This document shows positions 48,683 through 58,311 of a stretch of DNA of 64,000 nucleotides, in pieces. The notes beneath the pieces are model-generated. The model did no database searches. It was not told the origin of the DNA and saw nothing but the letters and a program-made list of their open reading frames with translations. The stretch is taken from positions 1,302,001 through 1,366,000 of the forward strand of contig NZ_LT629777.1 in assembly GCF_900105475.1 (NCBI RefSeq), given 5' to 3'. Numbering within the stretch: the first letter of the stretch is position 1; each line of letters begins with the position of its first letter. A program made the position numbers and the translations under genes. The DNA comes from Pseudomonas asplenii (GTDB taxonomy: Bacteria; Pseudomonadota; Gammaproteobacteria; Pseudomonadales; Pseudomonadaceae).

Positions 48683-48828
48683 CTAGGCTCTGTGCGAAAT
48701 GTATCTGCGCTCGCTCAGGCGGCGTTGAAAACCGGCTCGGAAGGCTCATTTACTCCAGTAACTGCACTTCCTCGCCGTTTTTCGCCTTGCCTGAGCTTCG
48801 CTCGAAAACATGTCCTACAGACCCTAGG
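48683..48828. mobile_element. MITE-like element with imperfect terminal inverted repeats
   Basis: The left end CTAGGCTCTGTGCGAAATGT (48683-48702), continuing to CTCGCTCAGGC, is mirrored imperfectly by the right end, read on the minus strand as CTAGGGTCTGTAGGACATGT, continuing to CTCAGGC. The 146-bp interior has no gene. A CTCTAGG duplication sits at the left border. The right end contains the stop codon of the methyltransferase gene. It is absent from the corresponding place by ycaC copy 2, so it is an insertion or a local element, not part of the duplication. Confidence 0.55.
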
Positions 48829-49453
48829 ACTTGCGCCAGACACTCGCCAACCACGGCTGCTGCTCACGCGGTAGTCCGGCGGGGCGGTAGTAATGCTCCA
48901 GTTCGACGAAGCCCGCTGCCTTCAGCAATGCGCGCCAGGCCTCAAGGTCGTGGTACGAGCCATAACGCTCGCCATTCCAGCCCTCCCGGTTTTGCCCGCG
49001 CGGGTTGGAGCTGAACAACACACCGCCCGGCTTGAGGGTGGCATGCAACTGCCCGAGGACGCGTGGCAACTCTTGCCGCGGGATATGGAACAGCACGGCA
49101 TTGGCAAAGATGCCGTCGAAACGTTGCGCAGGCAGATCCAGCTCAAGGAAGTTCTGTTGCAGCACCTCGCAACCGCTGTCCTCGCGGGCCATCTGCGCGA
49201 AGCGCTCGGAGCCGTCGAGGCCAACAGCGATGTGGCCCAGTTGGGTGAAGGTCTTGAGGTCCCGGCCGGGACCGCAGCCGAAGTCGAGGACAGTGAACGG
49301 CGCCGGACCCTGGATATGCCGCAGCAAGGCGTCGATGTTCTGGCTCACGTCGTGGTCGCGGGTGCCTTCGCGAAAGCCTTCGGCGGTGCGGTTGTAGTGA
49401 CCGAGGGTGGTGGAGGCAATCTGGTTGAGGTCGTCGGGGCCGAGGGTTTTCAT
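48824..49453 (-). CDS. class I SAM-dependent methyltransferase
   Basis: A 209-residue methyltransferase. Motif I is VLDFGCGPGRDLKTF, followed by GLDGSERFAQMARE (acidic loop), FDGIFANAVLFHIPR and GQLHATLKPGGVLFSSNPRG. The substrate is unknown. ATG 49453 is chosen at the family-like start MKTLGPDDLNQIA; the frame further upstream lies in a REPIN. The stop TAG (48826-48824) lies inside the end of the MITE-like element, so the original C-terminus may have been slightly changed. Confidence 0.85.
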   Translation of the reverse strand: MKTLGPDDLNQIASTTLGHYNRTAEGFREGTRDHDVSQNIDALLRHIQGPAPFTVLDFGCGPGRDLKTFTQLGHIAVGLDGSERFAQMAREDSGCEVLQQNFLELDLPAQRFDGIFANAVLFHIPRQELPRVLGQLHATLKPGGVLFSSNPRGQNREGWNGERYGSYHDLEAWRALLKAAGFVELEHYYRPAGLPREQQPWLASVWRKS

Positions 49454-49519
49454 CGGGGATCTGCGCGTTGGGGTGGATGATCGGAATATATCATCCTGCG
49501 GATTTTTGCTGTGTCTGGG

Positions 49520-49613
49520 GGCCCCATTCGCGGGCAAGTCGGATCGCCGCACCGCCTGCTCCACAGGGACGGCGGTGACCTGTAGGAGCCGGGCTTGCCC
49601 GCGAATGGGCCCT
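49520..49613. repeat. REPIN between metI-like gene and methyltransferase
   Basis: GGGCCCCATTCGCGGGCAAG-type left arm and CTTGCCCGCGAATGGG right arm are inverted. The interior includes the 36-nt REP variant (49527-49562) identical to 21090-21125. Confidence 0.85.
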
Positions 49614-49630
49614 CCCAGACGACAAATACC

Positions 49631-50275
49631 TCAGCGCTTGTTGAGCACCCGCGCCAACCGGTCGCCGCCGAACTGGATCGCCGCCACCAGGATCACCAGC
49701 AACACGATCACCGTCAGCATCACCTGGCTGTCGAAGCGCTGGTAGCCATAGCGATAGGCGATGTCCCCCAGGCCACCCGCACCAATTGCGCCGGCCATCG
49801 CCGAGGAGTTGATCATGGTTACGAGGGTGATGGTGAACCCCCCGACGATCCCCGGCAACGCCTCGGGCAGCAGCACGTGCCAGACGATATACCAACGCCG
49901 GCAACCCATGGCCTGGGCCGCCTCGACCAAACCATGATCGACCTCACGCAGGCTGACCTCGGCGATCCGCGCAAAGAACGGCGTGGCGGCGATGGTCAGC
50001 GGCACCACGGCCGCCCACACGCCATAGGTGGTACCGACGATCAGCCGGGTAAACGGGATCAGCGCCACCATCAGGATCAGGAACGGGATCGAGCGGAACA
50101 GATTGACGAACGCCCCCAGCACCCGGTTCACCGCCGGCGCCTCGTAGATCCCGCCCTTGTGGCTGGTGACCAGGATCACCGCCAGCGGAATGCCCAGCAA
50201 CAAGGCGATCAGCGAAGACACACCGACCATCAGGAAGGTGTCGATCACCCCCTGCCACAACCGATCAAGCCACAT
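49631..50275 (-). CDS. metI: D-methionine-type ABC transporter permease (MetI)
   Basis: A 214-residue permease with five predicted helices. The loop [20 protein letters not shown] carries the EAA motif, and the C-terminal [20 protein letters not shown] block is diagnostic of MetI. ATG 50275 overlaps the metN end by 11 bp. Because SfnB-type and NtaA-type genes follow the same operon direction, the transporter may import an organosulfur compound as well as or instead of methionine. Confidence 0.92.
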   Translation of the reverse strand: MWLDRLWQGVIDTFLMVGVSSLIALLLGIPLAVILVTSHKGGIYEAPAVNRVLGAFVNLFRSIPFLILMVALIPFTRLIVGTTYGVWAAVVPLTIAATPFFARIAEVSLREVDHGLVEAAQAMGCRRWYIVWHVLLPEALPGIVGGFTITLVTMINSSAMAGAIGAGGLGDIAYRYGYQRFDSQVMLTVIVLLVILVAAIQFGGDRLARVLNKR

Positions 50276-51386
50276 AACCCAGCACCTCCACCTGTTGTGC
50301 CCAGCAACCCGCGCGCTGTTGCAGCGTTTGGGCATCCATCGGCGAGCCGCTCACCGACAGCAGCAACTGTCCCAGGGCATGCCCCTGAATCCGTTCGACG
50401 CCACCCTGCAACAACCGCACGCGCCCGCCGAGGGCACTGAACAACGCCGCCAGGTCCGGCTCGTCGCTGGCACTGCCGGTGAACTGCAGGCGCAGCAACA
50501 CCGCCACCTCCGTCGATTCCGGCCGCGCCCGCAAGCGCCCCTGCAACTCCTCCGGCAGCGTGTGCTGCAACGGCGCGAGCAAGGTCCGGCTGACCTCATG
50601 CTGCGGATCGCCAAACACCTGCCACACCGGCCCCTGCTCGACCACCCGACCGTGTTCCAGCACCACCACGCGGTCGCAGATTTCGCGGATCACCGCCATC
50701 TCGTGGGTGATCAGCACCACGGTCAGTCCCAGTCGCCGGTTGATCTCGCGCAGCAGGCCGAGGATCGACTGGGTGGTTTCCGGGTCGAGCGCCGACGTCG
50801 CTTCATCACACAACAGAATCGCCGGGTCATGCACCAGCGCCCGGGCAATCCCCACCCGCTGCTTCTGCCCGCCGGACAACTGCGCCGGATAGGCCTTGTG
50901 CTTGTCCTTCAGGCCCACCAGTTCGAGCAGCTCGCGGACCTTCTGCTCGCGCGCAAGCTTGGGCACCCCGGCGACCTTCAGCGGCAGCTCGACGTTCTGC
51001 CAGACGGTCTTGGCCGACATCAGGTTGAAGTGCTGGAAGATCATGCCGATCCGCCGCCGCAGTTCCACCAGGCGGTCCTCATCGAACTGGCCGATGTCGA
51101 CCTGATCGATCAGCACCCGTCCCGACGTGGGCTGTTCCAGGCGGTTGATGGTGCGAATCAGCGACGACTTGCCGGCGCCGCTGCGACCGATGATGCCGAA
51201 CACCTCGCCGCGCTGGATCGCCAGGTCGATGCCCTGCAGAGCGTTCACCGGGCCATGGTGGCCGTCGTAGGTCTTGCCCACGCCGATAAAGCGCACGTGG
51301 GCCCGGTTGAGTTCGGGATGCAGCTCGGTCTGTTCGGCCTCGCGAGGGGCTTCGTCCTGCGGACGCTGAAGGCTGGCGACACTCAT
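50265..51386 (-). CDS. metN: methionine-type ABC transporter ATPase with NIL domain (MetN)
   Basis: A 373-residue ATPase: Walker [10 protein letters not shown], signature [14 protein letters not shown], Walker [17 protein letters not shown]-loop ITHEMAV. The C-terminal 95 residues fit the NIL domain that mediates substrate inhibition in MetN. An unusual N-terminal extension of about 25 polar residues precedes the ATPase core. The ATG is one base after the metQ stop. Confidence 0.92.
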   Translation of the reverse strand: MSVASLQRPQDEAPREAEQTELHPELNRAHVRFIGVGKTYDGHHGPVNALQGIDLAIQRGEVFGIIGRSGAGKSSLIRTINRLEQPTSGRVLIDQVDIGQFDEDRLVELRRRIGMIFQHFNLMSAKTVWQNVELPLKVAGVPKLAREQKVRELLELVGLKDKHKAYPAQLSGGQKQRVGIARALVHDPAILLCDEATSALDPETTQSILGLLREINRRLGLTVVLITHEMAVIREICDRVVVLEHGRVVEQGPVWQVFGDPQHEVSRTLLAPLQHTLPEELQGRLRARPESTEVAVLLRLQFTGSASDEPDLAALFSALGGRVRLLQGGVERIQGHALGQLLLSVSGSPMDAQTLQQRAGCWAQQVEVLGYVA

Positions 51387-51387
51387 G

Positions 51388-52197
51388 TCAGCCTTCCCAG
51401 CCGGCCTGATACAGCTTGCCATGGGCTTTATCCAGGGCGGCGCGTACGGCGGGCGAATGTTGGTAGATATCGACGAACTTGATCAACCGCGGGTCGTTCT
51501 TCTCCTTCGGCTGGATGACGAACTGGATCACGTACTCCTTGTGATCGAGGCCGTCGAACAGCAGTGCCGAGCCAGCATCGAAGGTCTTCGCCAGGCGGAT
51601 GTAGGCCGGGTAGCCCTGCACCAGGTCGGCGTCATCGTAGGCTCGCACCAGTTGCACGGCCTCGACCTGGAGGATCTTGATCTTCTTCGGGTTGGTGACG
51701 ATGTCGTCTTCGGTGGCCTTGTAGCCGACGCCGGGCTTGAGGGTGATCAGGCCGGCCTTGGCCAGCAGCTGCAGGCCGCGACCGCTGTTGATCGGGTCGT
51801 TGGCGATGGCCACGGTCGCGCCCTCAGGCAGTTCGGCGAAGCTCTTGTACCGCTTCGAGTAAAGGCCGACATTGTTGATGATCCCCGGAGCGAATGGCAC
51901 CAGGTCGAAGCCGGCGGCGGCCTTGGCGTTTTCGAGGAACGGGATGTGCTGGAAGTAGTTCACGTCGATATCGCCGGCGGCCAGGCTGACGTTGGGCGCG
52001 ATCCAGTCGGTGAACTCCACCAGTTCGACCTTCAGGCCCTGCTTGCCGGCCTCTTCCACGGCAGCCTCCAGCGGGATGGCGAAGGCGGCAGTGGTGCCGA
52101 CCTTGAGCGGTGCGTCGGCGGCATGGGCGACGGCGCTGAACAGGCCGAGGGCGAGGGCCAGTGCCTTGACTGGTTGAGTGAAGCATCTTGTTTTCAT
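51388..52197 (-). CDS. metQ: MetQ/NlpA-family substrate-binding protein
   Basis: A 269-residue binding protein with a cleavable signal peptide (ending AVAHA) and mature part [40 protein letters not shown] and the [16 protein letters not shown] block are NlpA-family marks. There is no lipobox Cys, so it is soluble periplasmic rather than a lipoprotein, unlike E. coli MetQ. It is the first transporter gene after the monooxygenase. Confidence 0.9.
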   Translation of the reverse strand: MKTRCFTQPVKALALALGLFSAVAHAADAPLKVGTTAAFAIPLEAAVEEAGKQGLKVELVEFTDWIAPNVSLAAGDIDVNYFQHIPFLENAKAAAGFDLVPFAPGIINNVGLYSKRYKSFAELPEGATVAIANDPINSGRGLQLLAKAGLITLKPGVGYKATEDDIVTNPKKIKILQVEAVQLVRAYDDADLVQGYPAYIRLAKTFDAGSALLFDGLDHKEYVIQFVIQPKEKNDPRLIKFVDIYQHSPAVRAALDKAHGKLYQAGWEG

Positions 52198-52242
52198 GAT
52201 GGGTTTCCAGTCGGTAATCGTATGTAGAGGCTGCACCGGCTC

Positions 52243-53664
52243 CTACAGGGCCAGCGTTTGTTTTTCGTTTACGTCAGGCGACGACGGAGCCTGTGGTGTT
52301 GCTGAAATTGAGGCCTGGCGATAAGCCGCGCCGGTATGCTCTGGCGGCAGATACGCCGCCTCACCGAACAGTTTTTCGCGCAACGTCCCCTGCTCGTACG
52401 CGGTCTTGTACGAACCGCGCCGCTGCAACTCGGGAATCACCAGGTCGATGAAGTCTTCGTAACTTTCCGGGGTGACGATGCGGGTCAGGTTGAAACCGTC
52501 CAGGCCGGTCTCGGCGATCCACGATTCCAGTTCGTCGGCGACCTGGGTCGGCGAACCGACCACGGTCACATAGCGCCCTCCCAGGGCGTGCTGCTCCAGC
52601 AGCTTGCGCCGGGTCCAGTCGTTGTTCTGCAGGCTGCGGGTCGCCGACTGGATCGCGTTGCTCTTTACGTACTGGATCGGCTCGTCCAGTTCGTACTCGG
52701 AAAAATCGATCCCGGTGGACGCCGCGAAATGCGCCACCCCGGCTTCCGCGCTGGCGTAGCTCAGGTATTCGGCATGCTTGGCCCAGGCCGCCTCTTCGGT
52801 CTCGCCGACGATCACGTTGATCCCCATGAACACCTTGATCGCCTGTCCATCGCGCCCCGCCGCCTCGGCACTGGCGCGGACCTTGTCCACCTGGGCCCGG
52901 GTCGCCGCCTTGTGCTGCCCGCTGATGAACACGCACTCGGCATGCCGCCCGGCGAACAGCAGGCCACGCTCGGAGCTGCCGGCCTGGAACAGCACCGGCG
53001 TGCGCTGCGGCGATGGCTCGCAAAGGTGATAACCCTCGACCTGATAGAACTCACCCTGATGCCGCACCTTGTGGACCTTGTCCGGGTCGGCATAGACCCG
53101 TCGCACCGGATCGTTGACCACCGCGTCACTCTCCCAGCTACCTTCCAGCAGTTTGTAGAGCACTTGCAGGTACTCGTCGGCCTGGTCATAGCGACGGTCG
53201 TGCTCAGCCTGGGCTTCCAGGCCCATGGCCTTGGCGGCGCTGTCGAGGTAGCCGGTAACGATGTTCCAGCCGACCCGACCGCGGCTCAGATGGTCGAGCG
53301 TCGATAGCCGGCGGGCGAACAGGTACGGCGTTTCATAGGTCAGATTGGCGGTCAGGCCAAAGCCGAGGTTTTTCGTCACTGCGGCCATGGCCGAGACCAG
53401 CAGCAGCGGGTCGTTGACCGGCAACTGGATCGACTCGCGCAGCGGCACCGCCACCGACTGCTGGTAGACGTCGTAGACCCCGACGATATCGGCGATGAAC
53501 AGCCCGTCGAACAGCCCGCGCTCAAGCAACTGCGCCAGTTCGGTCCAGTATTCGAGGGTCTTGTAGCGGGTCGAGGTGTCCCGTGGATGGGTCCACAGGC
53601 CGTGGTTGATATGCCCGATGCAGTTCATGTTGAAGGCATTGAGCAGGATCTTTTTCTTACCCAT
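52243..53664 (-). CDS. NtaA/SnaA/DszA-family FMN-dependent monooxygenase
   Basis: A 473-residue luciferase-like monooxygenase with the family start KKKILLNAFNMNCIGHINHG, the GRVGWNIVTGYLDSAAKAMG block and FQAGSSERGLLFAGRHAECV. Relatives oxidise nitrilotriacetate, dibenzothiophene sulfone and similar compounds with reduced flavin. Its genetic context (SfnB-type partners, MetNIQ-like transport) suggests desulfurisation of an organosulfur compound. Its ATG overlaps the preceding stop by one base (TGATG). The reductase partner is not adjacent; SsuE could serve. Confidence 0.88.
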   Translation of the reverse strand: MGKKKILLNAFNMNCIGHINHGLWTHPRDTSTRYKTLEYWTELAQLLERGLFDGLFIADIVGVYDVYQQSVAVPLRESIQLPVNDPLLLVSAMAAVTKNLGFGLTANLTYETPYLFARRLSTLDHLSRGRVGWNIVTGYLDSAAKAMGLEAQAEHDRRYDQADEYLQVLYKLLEGSWESDAVVNDPVRRVYADPDKVHKVRHQGEFYQVEGYHLCEPSPQRTPVLFQAGSSERGLLFAGRHAECVFISGQHKAATRAQVDKVRASAEAAGRDGQAIKVFMGINVIVGETEEAAWAKHAEYLSYASAEAGVAHFAASTGIDFSEYELDEPIQYVKSNAIQSATRSLQNNDWTRRKLLEQHALGGRYVTVVGSPTQVADELESWIAETGLDGFNLTRIVTPESYEDFIDLVIPELQRRGSYKTAYEQGTLREKLFGEAAYLPPEHTGAAYRQASISATPQAPSSPDVNEKQTLAL

Positions 53665-54860
53665 CAGATGGTCCCCCGCAGCGGCGGGTTTTCATCGTTG
53701 AGGTAGTAGTTGCCCACTGCGTGATACTTCCAGCGCACCGGGTCGTGCAGGGTGTGTACCCGCGCGTTGCGCCAGTGACGGTCGAGGCCGTGCTCGGCCA
53801 GGGTCGCCTGGCTGCCCGCCAGTTCGAACAGGGTGCTGCCGGCGGCCAGGGAGATTTCCGTGCTGATCGCCCGAGCCTCGGCAACGGCGATGGACGCGGC
53901 CGCGACGCTGTCGGCATGGGTGTCAGCCTGGGCGCGATCGAGCAATTCGCCGGCGCGCTCCAGCAGCGCTTCGGTCGCGCTCAGACGGATGCTCAGGTGG
54001 CCGATGCTTTTCAGCGTCAGCGGGTCGTCGACGGCTTTTTCGATGCCCGAATCGATCCACGGCCGGGTACGGGTCCGGACGAAATGCAGGGTATCCTCAT
54101 AGGCCGCCCGGGCAATGCCGGTATCGATAGCCGCATGAAGAATCTGCGCCAGCGGCCCGACCGGGGTCGGGCGCTCGAAGGCGCTCTGGAACGGGATCAC
54201 GTCCTCGGCGGCGACGAACACATCCTCGAACACCACCGAACCACTGCCGGTGGTGCGCTGGCCGAAACCGGTCCAGTCGTCGATCACCGTCAGCCCGACA
54301 CTGTCACGCGGGACAAAGGCCAGTTGCTGCACGCCCTGCTCGTCCACTACCGAAGTGGGAATGCGCTGTGCATACAGCGAACCGGTTGAATAGAACTTGC
54401 GCCCGTTGATGCGATAACCCTCGCCGTCGCGGCGCAGTTGGGTGACCCGGTCATGGGCGGTCCTGGTGCCCAGCTCGGCCAGCGCATTGCCGAAGCGACG
54501 CCCGGCCAGGACTTCGGCATACAGCCGGCGTTTCTGCGCCTCGCTGCCGTTCACCCGCAGCACTTCCAGTGCATAGAAATGGTTCTGCGGAATCTGCCCG
54601 AGGGAGGCATCGGCCTCGGCAATCAGTTGCGTGACCTTGGCCAGGGTGACGTTCGACACACCGGCGCCGCCGTACTCTTTCGGCACGCTGATGCCCCACA
54701 GGCCGGAGCGGGAAAACACCTCCAGCTCGGGCAGCGGCAGGCGCCGTTCACGATCGCGCAGTTGACTGTCGCGCTTGAAATCCTCGGCCAGGTCGTTGGC
54801 GACGATCAGGGCTTGCTCGTCGCTGGATATGACCGCGACGCGTGGGGAAAACTGTGACAT
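53664..54860 (-). CDS. SfnB-family acyl-CoA-dehydrogenase-like flavoprotein, copy A
   Basis: A 398-residue protein of the acyl-CoA dehydrogenase fold (SfnB-type, linked to dimethyl sulfone/organosulfur use). Landmarks are EYGGAGVSNVTLAKVTQLIA, GRKFYSTGSLYA, DDWTGFGQRTTGSGSVVFED and the C-terminal RHWRNARVHTLHDPVRWKYH. It may use reduced flavin for an oxygenation reaction. It lies 20 bp after copy B and is coupled to the monooxygenase. Confidence 0.88.
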   Translation of the reverse strand: MSQFSPRVAVISSDEQALIVANDLAEDFKRDSQLRDRERRLPLPELEVFSRSGLWGISVPKEYGGAGVSNVTLAKVTQLIAEADASLGQIPQNHFYALEVLRVNGSEAQKRRLYAEVLAGRRFGNALAELGTRTAHDRVTQLRRDGEGYRINGRKFYSTGSLYAQRIPTSVVDEQGVQQLAFVPRDSVGLTVIDDWTGFGQRTTGSGSVVFEDVFVAAEDVIPFQSAFERPTPVGPLAQILHAAIDTGIARAAYEDTLHFVRTRTRPWIDSGIEKAVDDPLTLKSIGHLSIRLSATEALLERAGELLDRAQADTHADSVAAASIAVAEARAISTEISLAAGSTLFELAGSQATLAEHGLDRHWRNARVHTLHDPVRWKYHAVGNYYLNDENPPLRGTI

Positions 54861-54880
54861 GGGGGTCTCCAGAGGTCGGG

Positions 54881-56122
54881 TCAGATCCAGGAATGGCGGG
54901 CGGGCAAGGTACCGTTGAGGCGATAGGCGCCTACCGCGTGATACTTCCAGCGCACCGGGTCGTGCAGGGTGTGCACCCGGGCGTTGCGCCAGTGCCGGTC
55001 GAGGTTGAACTCGGCCAGGGTGGCGCGGCTGCCAGCCAGCTCGAAGAGCTTTTCACTGGCCAACAGCGAGATTTCGGTGGTGAGCACCTTGGCCTCGGCC
55101 ACGACAATCGAGGCGCGGGCGGCGGCAGCGGCGTCCACCGGCGCCGCATTGATCTGGTCCAGCACCTGCCCGGCCTTGCGCAGCAGCGCCTCGGCGGCGT
55201 GCAGTTCGATTTTCAATTTGCCGATATCGGCGATCACATACAGGTCATCGCTGGCCCGCTCGACCTTGGCATCGACCCACGGCCGCGAACGCTCGCGGAC
55301 GAAGGCGATACTGTCGTCGATGGCAGCGCGGGCGATCCCGGCGTCGATGGCCGCCTGGATCAGTTGCGAGACGGCGCCCTGGATATTCGGGGTGGTGCCC
55401 TGGCGCCAGTTCTCGACGACGTTCTCTGCCTCGACCCGCACATTGTTCAACAGCACGGTGCCGCTGGCGGTGGTGCGCTGGCCAAAGCCGGACCAGTCGT
55501 CGACCACCCGTAGGCCAGGTGTGCCGCGACGGACGAAGGCCATGACCTGGCGCCCCTCGTCGTTGATGGCCTTGACCGCCACCCAGTGGGCGAACAACGC
55601 GCCGGTGGAATAGAACTTCTGGCCGCTGATGACAAAACCATCACCGTCGGCGGTAATCCGGGTCTTGATCTCCAGGGTGTTGCGGGTACCGCGCTCAGGG
55701 CCGGCATTGCCTATCCGCCAGCCGTCGAGCACGCTCTGGAACAGCTGTTTCTTCTGCCGGTCAGTCGCCGTGCCGAGCAGTACCTGGAGAATGCCGAACT
55801 GGTTCTGCGGGATCTGCCCCAGGGCCGGGTCAGCGGCGGAAATGATCGCGAACACCTCGGCCACGGTCACGAAAGACACCTGCGGGCCGCCGTATTCACG
55901 GGGAATGGTGATACTGCCCAGGCCGCTGCGGGTGAACTGCTCGATTTCGGCCCAGGGCAGTTTGCGTTGCTGGTCGCGCCGGGCGGCGTGCAGCCGGGCA
56001 GCCTCGGCCAGCTCACGGGCGGCCTGCAGGGCTTCGGCGTCGTTGCGCAACACCTGCGCTGGCAACAGCAGCGGCGCGATATCCTGGTCGCTGTGGACCT
56101 GTGCATCGTTCAAGTTAGACAT
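54881..56122 (-). CDS. SfnB-family acyl-CoA-dehydrogenase-like flavoprotein, copy B
   Basis: A 413-residue paralogue of copy A, sharing GQKFYSTGALFA, DDWSGFGQRTTASGTVLLNN and the same RHWRNARVHTLHDPVRWKYH end. ATG 56122 gives MSNLNDAQVHSDQD; the longer frame has no better site. It is the first gene of the metI-sfnB operon. The upstream region (56123-56329) is AT-rich near 56270-56300, in line with sulfur-limitation control. Confidence 0.88.
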   Translation of the reverse strand: MSNLNDAQVHSDQDIAPLLLPAQVLRNDAEALQAARELAEAARLHAARRDQQRKLPWAEIEQFTRSGLGSITIPREYGGPQVSFVTVAEVFAIISAADPALGQIPQNQFGILQVLLGTATDRQKKQLFQSVLDGWRIGNAGPERGTRNTLEIKTRITADGDGFVISGQKFYSTGALFAHWVAVKAINDEGRQVMAFVRRGTPGLRVVDDWSGFGQRTTASGTVLLNNVRVEAENVVENWRQGTTPNIQGAVSQLIQAAIDAGIARAAIDDSIAFVRERSRPWVDAKVERASDDLYVIADIGKLKIELHAAEALLRKAGQVLDQINAAPVDAAAAARASIVVAEAKVLTTEISLLASEKLFELAGSRATLAEFNLDRHWRNARVHTLHDPVRWKYHAVGAYRLNGTLPARHSWI

Positions 56123-56329
56123 CAGCGCCACTCCGTGGCGTGCGCAATGCCCCGGCGATCTGCACAAGGGTGATTGTGTTCCGGACCATACCTACCTCAT
56201 CTCTCTGGAAGCATCGAGAAGTCGATGCCGACGAAATCAAACGGGTCCGGTGGTCCGGTTCATATACCCTAAACGCTCATAAAAATTAAATGAACTAACC
56301 TTTAGGAATATGCATAGAAGGTCTGTCGC

Positions 56330-57085
56330 TCACTCCCGGCAGCGTTGGGCGGCGCGGGAAAAGCCCGGTGTCCGGGTCCTGATAAAGTGCCTGGAAGTGC
56401 CCACGCGCAAGCGCCGTGGCGGCGCCCAGCGGGAGTTGTTGCCGACGCGGTCGATCACGCAGTAGGTGATGTCCAGCCCACGGTCCTCGCCGGCTTCAAG
56501 GATCACCGCAGCTGGCACGAACACCGTGACCGGCTTGCCGACATCCGCAGGCGCCAACTTGGGCAGGTCGAAGCGCACATCACCCCAGAGCAAGGTGATT
56601 TCATCCTCGGCGGCCATATTCGGATAGGGCTCCAGGGCAAGCGGCACACCGCGCCTCATCTGGTTCGGGTTGACCCCGTAGCGGCAGATTGGCAACGGGA
56701 TCACCGGCGGCGCCAGGCCCTGATTTTCCTCGCCGATCGGCAGGCCGCCGGGGCAGTTCAACTTGACCGGCAGCTTCAGTTGCGGCGAGGTCAACGCGGC
56801 ACTGCCGACCCGCATGACGCGATAGTGAATCCGCGCCACACCGTCGAGGATGAAGCTTTGCGGCACCCGCAGACTGACCGGCTGACCCTGCTCGCCCGCC
56901 AGAACCTGCCGGGAGGTAACGTAACAACCGTCCCAGAACAGCTCGAGCAGATCACCTTCGTCCATGCCGGGATAGGCCGGGATGCAGATCGACAACTGCT
57001 CGGCGGCCAGGCGGCCAATGCCACGCCGGTGCGCCTGGGGCACGACGGGCAGTGCGAGTCGGGAGTGCTCGAGGAAATCGTTCAT
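56330..57085 (-). CDS. beta-rich protein of two similar domains, function unknown
   Basis: A 251-residue protein with no signal peptide. Two related segments of about 80-90 residues, YPGMDEGDLLELFWDGCYVT (about residues 38-57) and YPNMAAEDEITLLWGDVRFD (about 154-173), each continue with GQPVSLRVPQSFIL / GKPVTVFVPAAVIL and end near LKLPV / RRLRV. They resemble Ig-like repeats in large Pseudomonas surface or toxin-associated proteins. Here the two repeats stand alone. Its location between sfnB and tcy is unexplained; it is followed by a 207-bp AT-rich gap before sfnB. Confidence 0.6.
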   Translation of the reverse strand: MNDFLEHSRLALPVVPQAHRRGIGRLAAEQLSICIPAYPGMDEGDLLELFWDGCYVTSRQVLAGEQGQPVSLRVPQSFILDGVARIHYRVMRVGSAALTSPQLKLPVKLNCPGGLPIGEENQGLAPPVIPLPICRYGVNPNQMRRGVPLALEPYPNMAAEDEITLLWGDVRFDLPKLAPADVGKPVTVFVPAAVILEAGEDRGLDITYCVIDRVGNNSRWAPPRRLRVGTSRHFIRTRTPGFSRAAQRCRE

Positions 57086-57558
57086 GAAATCGTCCTTTTA
57101 TCAGTTGCCGAAGAGTTCAACTTGAAAGAGCCGGCCGGTTCCTCTGGAAACCCGCCCACGGACTCTTTCGCCGCATCCTTACAGCCGAAAGTTGATGGCG
57201 CGAGCATATCGGGATCGTGCACTCGAAGAAGTGTTATCCGGATAACGCCAAACCATTAAGCCGCCAGCTAAAAGTTTCAACCGACACCTGTCAAGGTGCT
57301 GATCGGCAACGATGTCTGTCGCGGAATTATTCGGATTCGTCCTACCTGAGCGACCCATTTCCGTGGCGCACGGGAAGGCTGGGCACGGTCCGGGACCGAC
57401 ATATTCGGAGAGCTACCGATTGACGATAATCTTGCGCAAGGACATTAACCGGAGCGATGTCCGGTAATAAGAGGAGATAAGCCGGGAGGATAAAAACAGT
57501 GAATTCTGAAACAGCGTACTCGCTCCCTGAGTACGTTATTTAAATAAAAAGAACACTC
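57086..57558. other. intergenic region between the two-repeat protein and tcyN
   Basis: About 470 bp with no supported gene. Near the tcyN end is a hairpin CGTACTC / GAGTACG (57515-57535) that may end the tcy transcript on the minus strand. The rest is moderately GC and shows short purine runs (57471-57495). The promoter for the two-repeat gene should lie in 57090-57200. Confidence 0.4.
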
Positions 57559-58308
57559 CTACGCATCACCCAGAAACTTACTGAGAAATTGCCGAGTACG
57601 TTCTTCTTTCGGGTTGGCAAACAGCGCCTTGGCTTCACCTTGCTCGACAATCACGCCCTTGTCGAAAAAGACCACCCGATTGGCCACGTCACGAGCAAAA
57701 CTCATTTCGTGGGTGACGATGACCATGGTGCGCTTTTCTTCCGCCAGGCCGCGAATGGTCGCCAGCACTTCCCCCACCAGTTCCGGATCTAGGGCCGACG
57801 TCGGCTCATCGAACAGGATCACCTGCGGCTCCATCGCCAACGCCCGGGCAATCGCCACGCGCTGCTGCTGCCCACCGGACAGACGCCGTGGATAGGACTC
57901 TTCCTTGCCCGCCAGGCCGACCTTGGCCAACAGCTTGCGGCCCAGGGCCACGGCCTGGTCGCGCGGGGTCTTCTTGACCACGATCGGGCCTTCGATGACG
58001 TTCTCCAGCGCCGTGCGGTGGGGGAACAGGTTGAAGTTCTGGAACACGAAACCCACCTGCTGGCGCAGCTTGCGGATCAGGCTCTGTTGCTGGCTCAGCG
58101 GACGACTGCCGTCGATCTTGATCTCACCGACCTGGATCCGGCCGCTGGACGGTTCTTCGAGAAAGTTCAGGCAACGCAGAAAGGTGGTCTTGCCGGAACC
58201 ACTGGGGCCGATGATCGCCACCACCTCGCCGGCCTCGACCTTGAGGTCGATGCCCTTGAGCACGCTCTGGCCATTGAATTGCTTGGTCAGTTGTTCAACC
58301 ACGATCAT
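57559..58308 (-). CDS. tcyN: cystine-type amino-acid ABC transporter ATPase (TcyN)
   Basis: A 249-residue polar-amino-acid ATPase: Walker [10 protein letters not shown], signature LSGGQQQRVAIARA, Walker B VILFDEPTSALDPE, H-loop VTHEMSF. With the upstream permease and binding protein it forms a cystine/diaminopimelate-type importer. It starts 3 bp after the permease stop. Neighbouring D-cysteine desulfhydrase supports a sulfur amino-acid substrate. Confidence 0.92.
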   Translation of the reverse strand: MIVVEQLTKQFNGQSVLKGIDLKVEAGEVVAIIGPSGSGKTTFLRCLNFLEEPSSGRIQVGEIKIDGSRPLSQQQSLIRKLRQQVGFVFQNFNLFPHRTALENVIEGPIVVKKTPRDQAVALGRKLLAKVGLAGKEESYPRRLSGGQQQRVAIARALAMEPQVILFDEPTSALDPELVGEVLATIRGLAEEKRTMVIVTHEMSFARDVANRVVFFDKGVIVEQGEAKALFANPKEERTRQFLSKFLGDA

Positions 58309-58311
58309 GCT

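Noticed and set aside
57502..57546. 14-codon GTG frame near GGGAGGATAAAAACA before tcyN
   Set aside because: A ribosome-like site is present, but the frame is too short to support and overlaps a hairpin that explains the sequence.
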